Source of the DNA: DASSKO01 sp035690425 | GTDB lineage: Bacteria; Actinomycetota; Actinomycetes; Propionibacteriales; Nocardioidaceae | Assembly: GCA_035690425.1 (NCBI GenBank) | Contig: DASSKO010000057.1 | Location: 1 to 6,882, forward strand | Direction of reading: 5' to 3' | DNA length: 6,882 nt | Shown here: one piece after another, positions 5,266 to 6,882 of the stretch | Layout of the letters: every line of letters begins with the position of its first letter | How positions within the stretch are numbered: position 1 is the first letter of the stretch | Translations under genes and position numbers: made by a program | The notes under the pieces: model-generated | Told to the model about the DNA's origin: nothing | The model's database searches: none | Seen by the model: only the letters and a program-made list of their open reading frames with translations

Positions 5266-6353
5266 CAGCCCACCACCTCCTGCTCCAGGGCGGTGCGGAA
5301 CGCCGCCATGTCCTCACCGGTGCCGATCGACACCCGCAGCCAGCCGTCGGGGCCTACCTCGCGGATCAGCACACCGTGGCGCAGCAGAGCCTGCCAGACG
5401 GCGTGCCGGTCGGCGAAACGGCCGAAGAGCACGAAGTTGGCGTCGGAGTCCACGGCCTGCAGGCCCAGGTCGTCGCGCAGCCAGCCGACGGTGCGGTCGC
5501 GCTCGGCCCGCAGGTCCTCCACCCGGCCCAGCAGCTCCTCGGCGTGCCGCAGGGCTGCGGTGGCAACCGCCTGCGTCACCGCGGACAGGTGGTAGGGCAG
5601 CCGCACCACCCGCAGCGCGTCGACGACGGCCGCGTCGGCTGCGGCGTACCCGAGGCGGGCACCGGCGAGCGCGAACGCCTTCGACATCGTGCGGGTGACC
5701 ACGAGCCGGGGCCGGCCCGGCAGCAGCGACAGCGCGCTCGGGACTCCTGCTCGCCGGAACTCGGCGTACGCCTCGTCGACGACCACGATGCCCGGCGCGG
5801 CGTCGGACACCGCCTCCACCACCTCCAGCGGCAATGCCGTACCCGTGGGGTTGTTGGGCGAGGCCAGCAGCACCACGTCGGGCTGCCGGCGCTCGATCTG
5901 CGCGACCGCGTCGGCCGTGTCGATCGTGAAGTCGTCGCGCCGGTCGGCGGTGACCCAGGTGGTCTCGGTGTCGCGCGCGTACTCGGGATACATCGAGTAG
6001 GTCGGCGCGAACGACATCGCGACCCGGCCGTGCCCCCCGAAGGCCTGCAGCAACTGCTGCATCACCTCGTTGGACCCGTTGGCCGCCCACACCTGCGCGG
6101 CACCCAGCCCGTGCCCGAGGTAGTCGGCGAGGCGCTCCCGCAGCTCGCTCGCCTCCCGGTCGGGATAGCGGTTCAGGCCGGCCGCCGCGACCGCCACCGA
6201 CGCCGCGATGTCGGCCACCACCGTCTCACTCGGTCCGTAGGGGTTCTCGTTGGTGTTCAGCAGCACGGGCACGTCGAGCTGCGGGGCGCCGTAGGGGGTC
6301 GTGCCCCGCAGGGCCGCACGCAGGGGCAGGTCGGCGAGGCCGCCCGCCGTCAC
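5265..6353 (-). CDS. hisC: Histidinol-phosphate aminotransferase
   Basis: A 362-residue fold-type I PLP aminotransferase that converts imidazole acetol phosphate plus glutamate to histidinol phosphate. Motifs: LNTNENPYGPS at 32-42, NRYPD at 61-65, ANGSNEVMQQL at 91-101, SPNNPTG at 165-171, VVDEAYAEF at 191-199 with Asp193 for the PLP pyridine nitrogen, TRTMSKAFALAGARLGY at 220-236 with Schiff-base Lys225 and phosphate-binding Arg233, and LRVSIGT at 339-345 with the substrate-carboxylate Arg340. The protein is complete. The GTG start at 6353 overlaps the hisD stop as GTGA, and GGAGG lies 4 nt upstream (a short spacing). The family also contains close aromatic aminotransferases, but the his-operon position settles the assignment. 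Confidence 0.97.
   Translation of the reverse strand: MTAGGLADLPLRAALRGTTPYGAPQLDVPVLLNTNENPYGPSETVVADIAASVAVAAAGLNRYPDREASELRERLADYLGHGLGAAQVWAANGSNEVMQQLLQAFGGHGRVAMSFAPTYSMYPEYARDTETTWVTADRRDDFTIDTADAVAQIERRQPDVVLLASPNNPTGTALPLEVVEAVSDAAPGIVVVDEAYAEFRRAGVPSALSLLPGRPRLVVTRTMSKAFALAGARLGYAAADAAVVDALRVVRLPYHLSAVTQAVATAALRHAEELLGRVEDLRAERDRTVGWLRDDLGLQAVDSDANFVLFGRFADRHAVWQALLRHGVLIREVGPDGWLRVSIGTGEDMAAFRTALEQEVVG
5275..5281 (-). promoter_or_regulatory. Strong ribosome binding site of hisB
   Basis: AGGAGGT on the minus strand, within the last codons of hisC and 9 nt before the hisB ATG. It should give hisB efficient independent initiation in addition to coupling through TGATG. Confidence 0.8.
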
Positions 6354-6882
6354 CGGTCCTCCAGCCGCACGCGTACGGCGGCGCCGTGGCCGGGGAGGTC
6401 CTCGGCCGCCGCCAGCGTCATCACGTGGCCGGCCACCTCGCGCAGCGCCTGCTCGGAGTAGTCGACGACCTGCACCGCCTTCAGGAACGAGCGCACCGAC
6501 AGCCCCGAGGAGTGGCAGGCGCAGCCGGCGGTCGGCAGCACGTGGTTGGACCCTGCGCAGTAGTCACCGAGCGAGACGGGGGCGAACGGCCCCACGAACA
6601 CTGCTCCGGCGTTGCGCACCCGGCTCGCGCGCTCGCGGGCGTCGACGGTCTGGATCTCCAGGTGTTCCGCGGCATAGGCGTCGACGACGTCCTGCCCCTG
6701 GTCGAGGTCACGCACCAGCACGATCGCCGACTGCTCGCCCGACAGCGCGGTCGTGATGCGCTCGACGTGCTTGGTGGCGGCCACCTGCCGCTCGAGCTCG
6801 ACCTCCACCGCGGTGGCCAGGTGCTCGCTCGGCGTCACCAGCACGCTGGCGGCCAGCGGGTCGTGCTCGGCCTGGCTGACCA
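6350..6882 (-). CDS. hisD: Histidinol dehydrogenase, C-terminal part (runs off right edge)
   Basis: The last 176 residues of HisD, about 40% of a normal protein of roughly 430-440 residues. The start lies beyond base 6882, and the frame is open to the edge (VSQAEHDPLAASVLVTPSEH). HisD is the zinc enzyme that oxidises histidinol to histidine in two NAD-dependent steps. Visible: SQAEHD with the catalytic Glu-His pair, GDYCAGSNHVLPTAGCA with the zinc-ligand Asp, HSSGLSVRSFLK, and a terminal LPGHGAAVRVRLE with the expected zinc-ligand His. Nothing is broken in the visible part. It is the most upstream gene seen, and its TGA overlaps the hisC GTG by 4 bp. An internal GTG at 6844 is not the start, because conserved sequence continues before it. 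Confidence 0.97.
   Translation of the reverse strand, partial: VSQAEHDPLAASVLVTPSEHLATAVEVELERQVAATKHVERITTALSGEQSAIVLVRDLDQGQDVVDAYAAEHLEIQTVDARERASRVRNAGAVFVGPFAPVSLGDYCAGSNHVLPTAGCACHSSGLSVRSFLKAVQVVDYSEQALREVAGHVMTLAAAEDLPGHGAAVRVRLEDR

Noticed and set aside
5376..6461. A 361-codon open frame on the plus strand
   Set aside because: It is antisense to hisC and the end of hisD and has no recognisable motif; long antisense frames are common at this GC content.

Overview
The window is a GC-rich stretch from an actinobacterium (Actinomycetota). It carries the middle and end of a histidine operon that runs directly into the start of a tryptophan operon. All supported genes lie on the minus strand, so transcription runs from the right end (base 6882) to the left end (base 1). 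The phylum call rests on the high GC content, frequent GTG starts, a PriA-type isomerase with its diagnostic Arg/Trp residues, and a trp-associated set of small membrane proteins (TIGR02234 type, HGxxPAAW type, DUF2752). Something near the Nocardioidaceae or another Propionibacteriales group is plausible, but that is a guess.

Layout in transcription order: hisD (3' part only), hisC, hisB, an unnamed 49-residue membrane protein, hisH, a putative lipoprotein with an emfourin-like domain, priA (hisA/trpF), hisF, hisI, a TIGR02234-type membrane protein, an HGxxPAAW membrane protein, a DUF2752 membrane protein, and the first 23 codons of trpC. Most junctions are tight. GTGA or ATGA overlaps occur at hisD/hisC, small ORF/hisH, priA/hisF and hisI/TIGR02234, and hisC/hisB share one base (TGATG). 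This points to one long, translationally coupled transcript. The widest gaps are around the lipoprotein gene (67 and 34 bp), before hisI (43 bp), before the HGxxPAAW gene (63 bp) and before trpC (33 bp).

The his genes cover the later part of the pathway. PriA isomerises ProFAR. HisH and HisF form the glutamine amidotransferase/cyclase that makes imidazole glycerol phosphate and AICAR. HisB dehydrates the former, HisC transaminates the product, and HisD performs the last two oxidations. HisI acts upstream of PriA. HisG, HisE and histidinol-phosphatase are not in the window. PriA probably also supplies the TrpF reaction, linking the his block to the trp block that begins with trpC.

The enzymes are ordinary and intact. 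The points that merit a second look are the short membrane protein between hisB and hisH, the emfourin-like lipoprotein inside the his operon, the row of three uncharacterised membrane proteins between hisI and trpC (one with a 12-bp tandem-repeat tail), and the absence of trpE from this junction. I saw no RNA genes, CRISPR arrays, insertion sequences or convincing terminators. There is no gene-free stretch longer than 67 bp.
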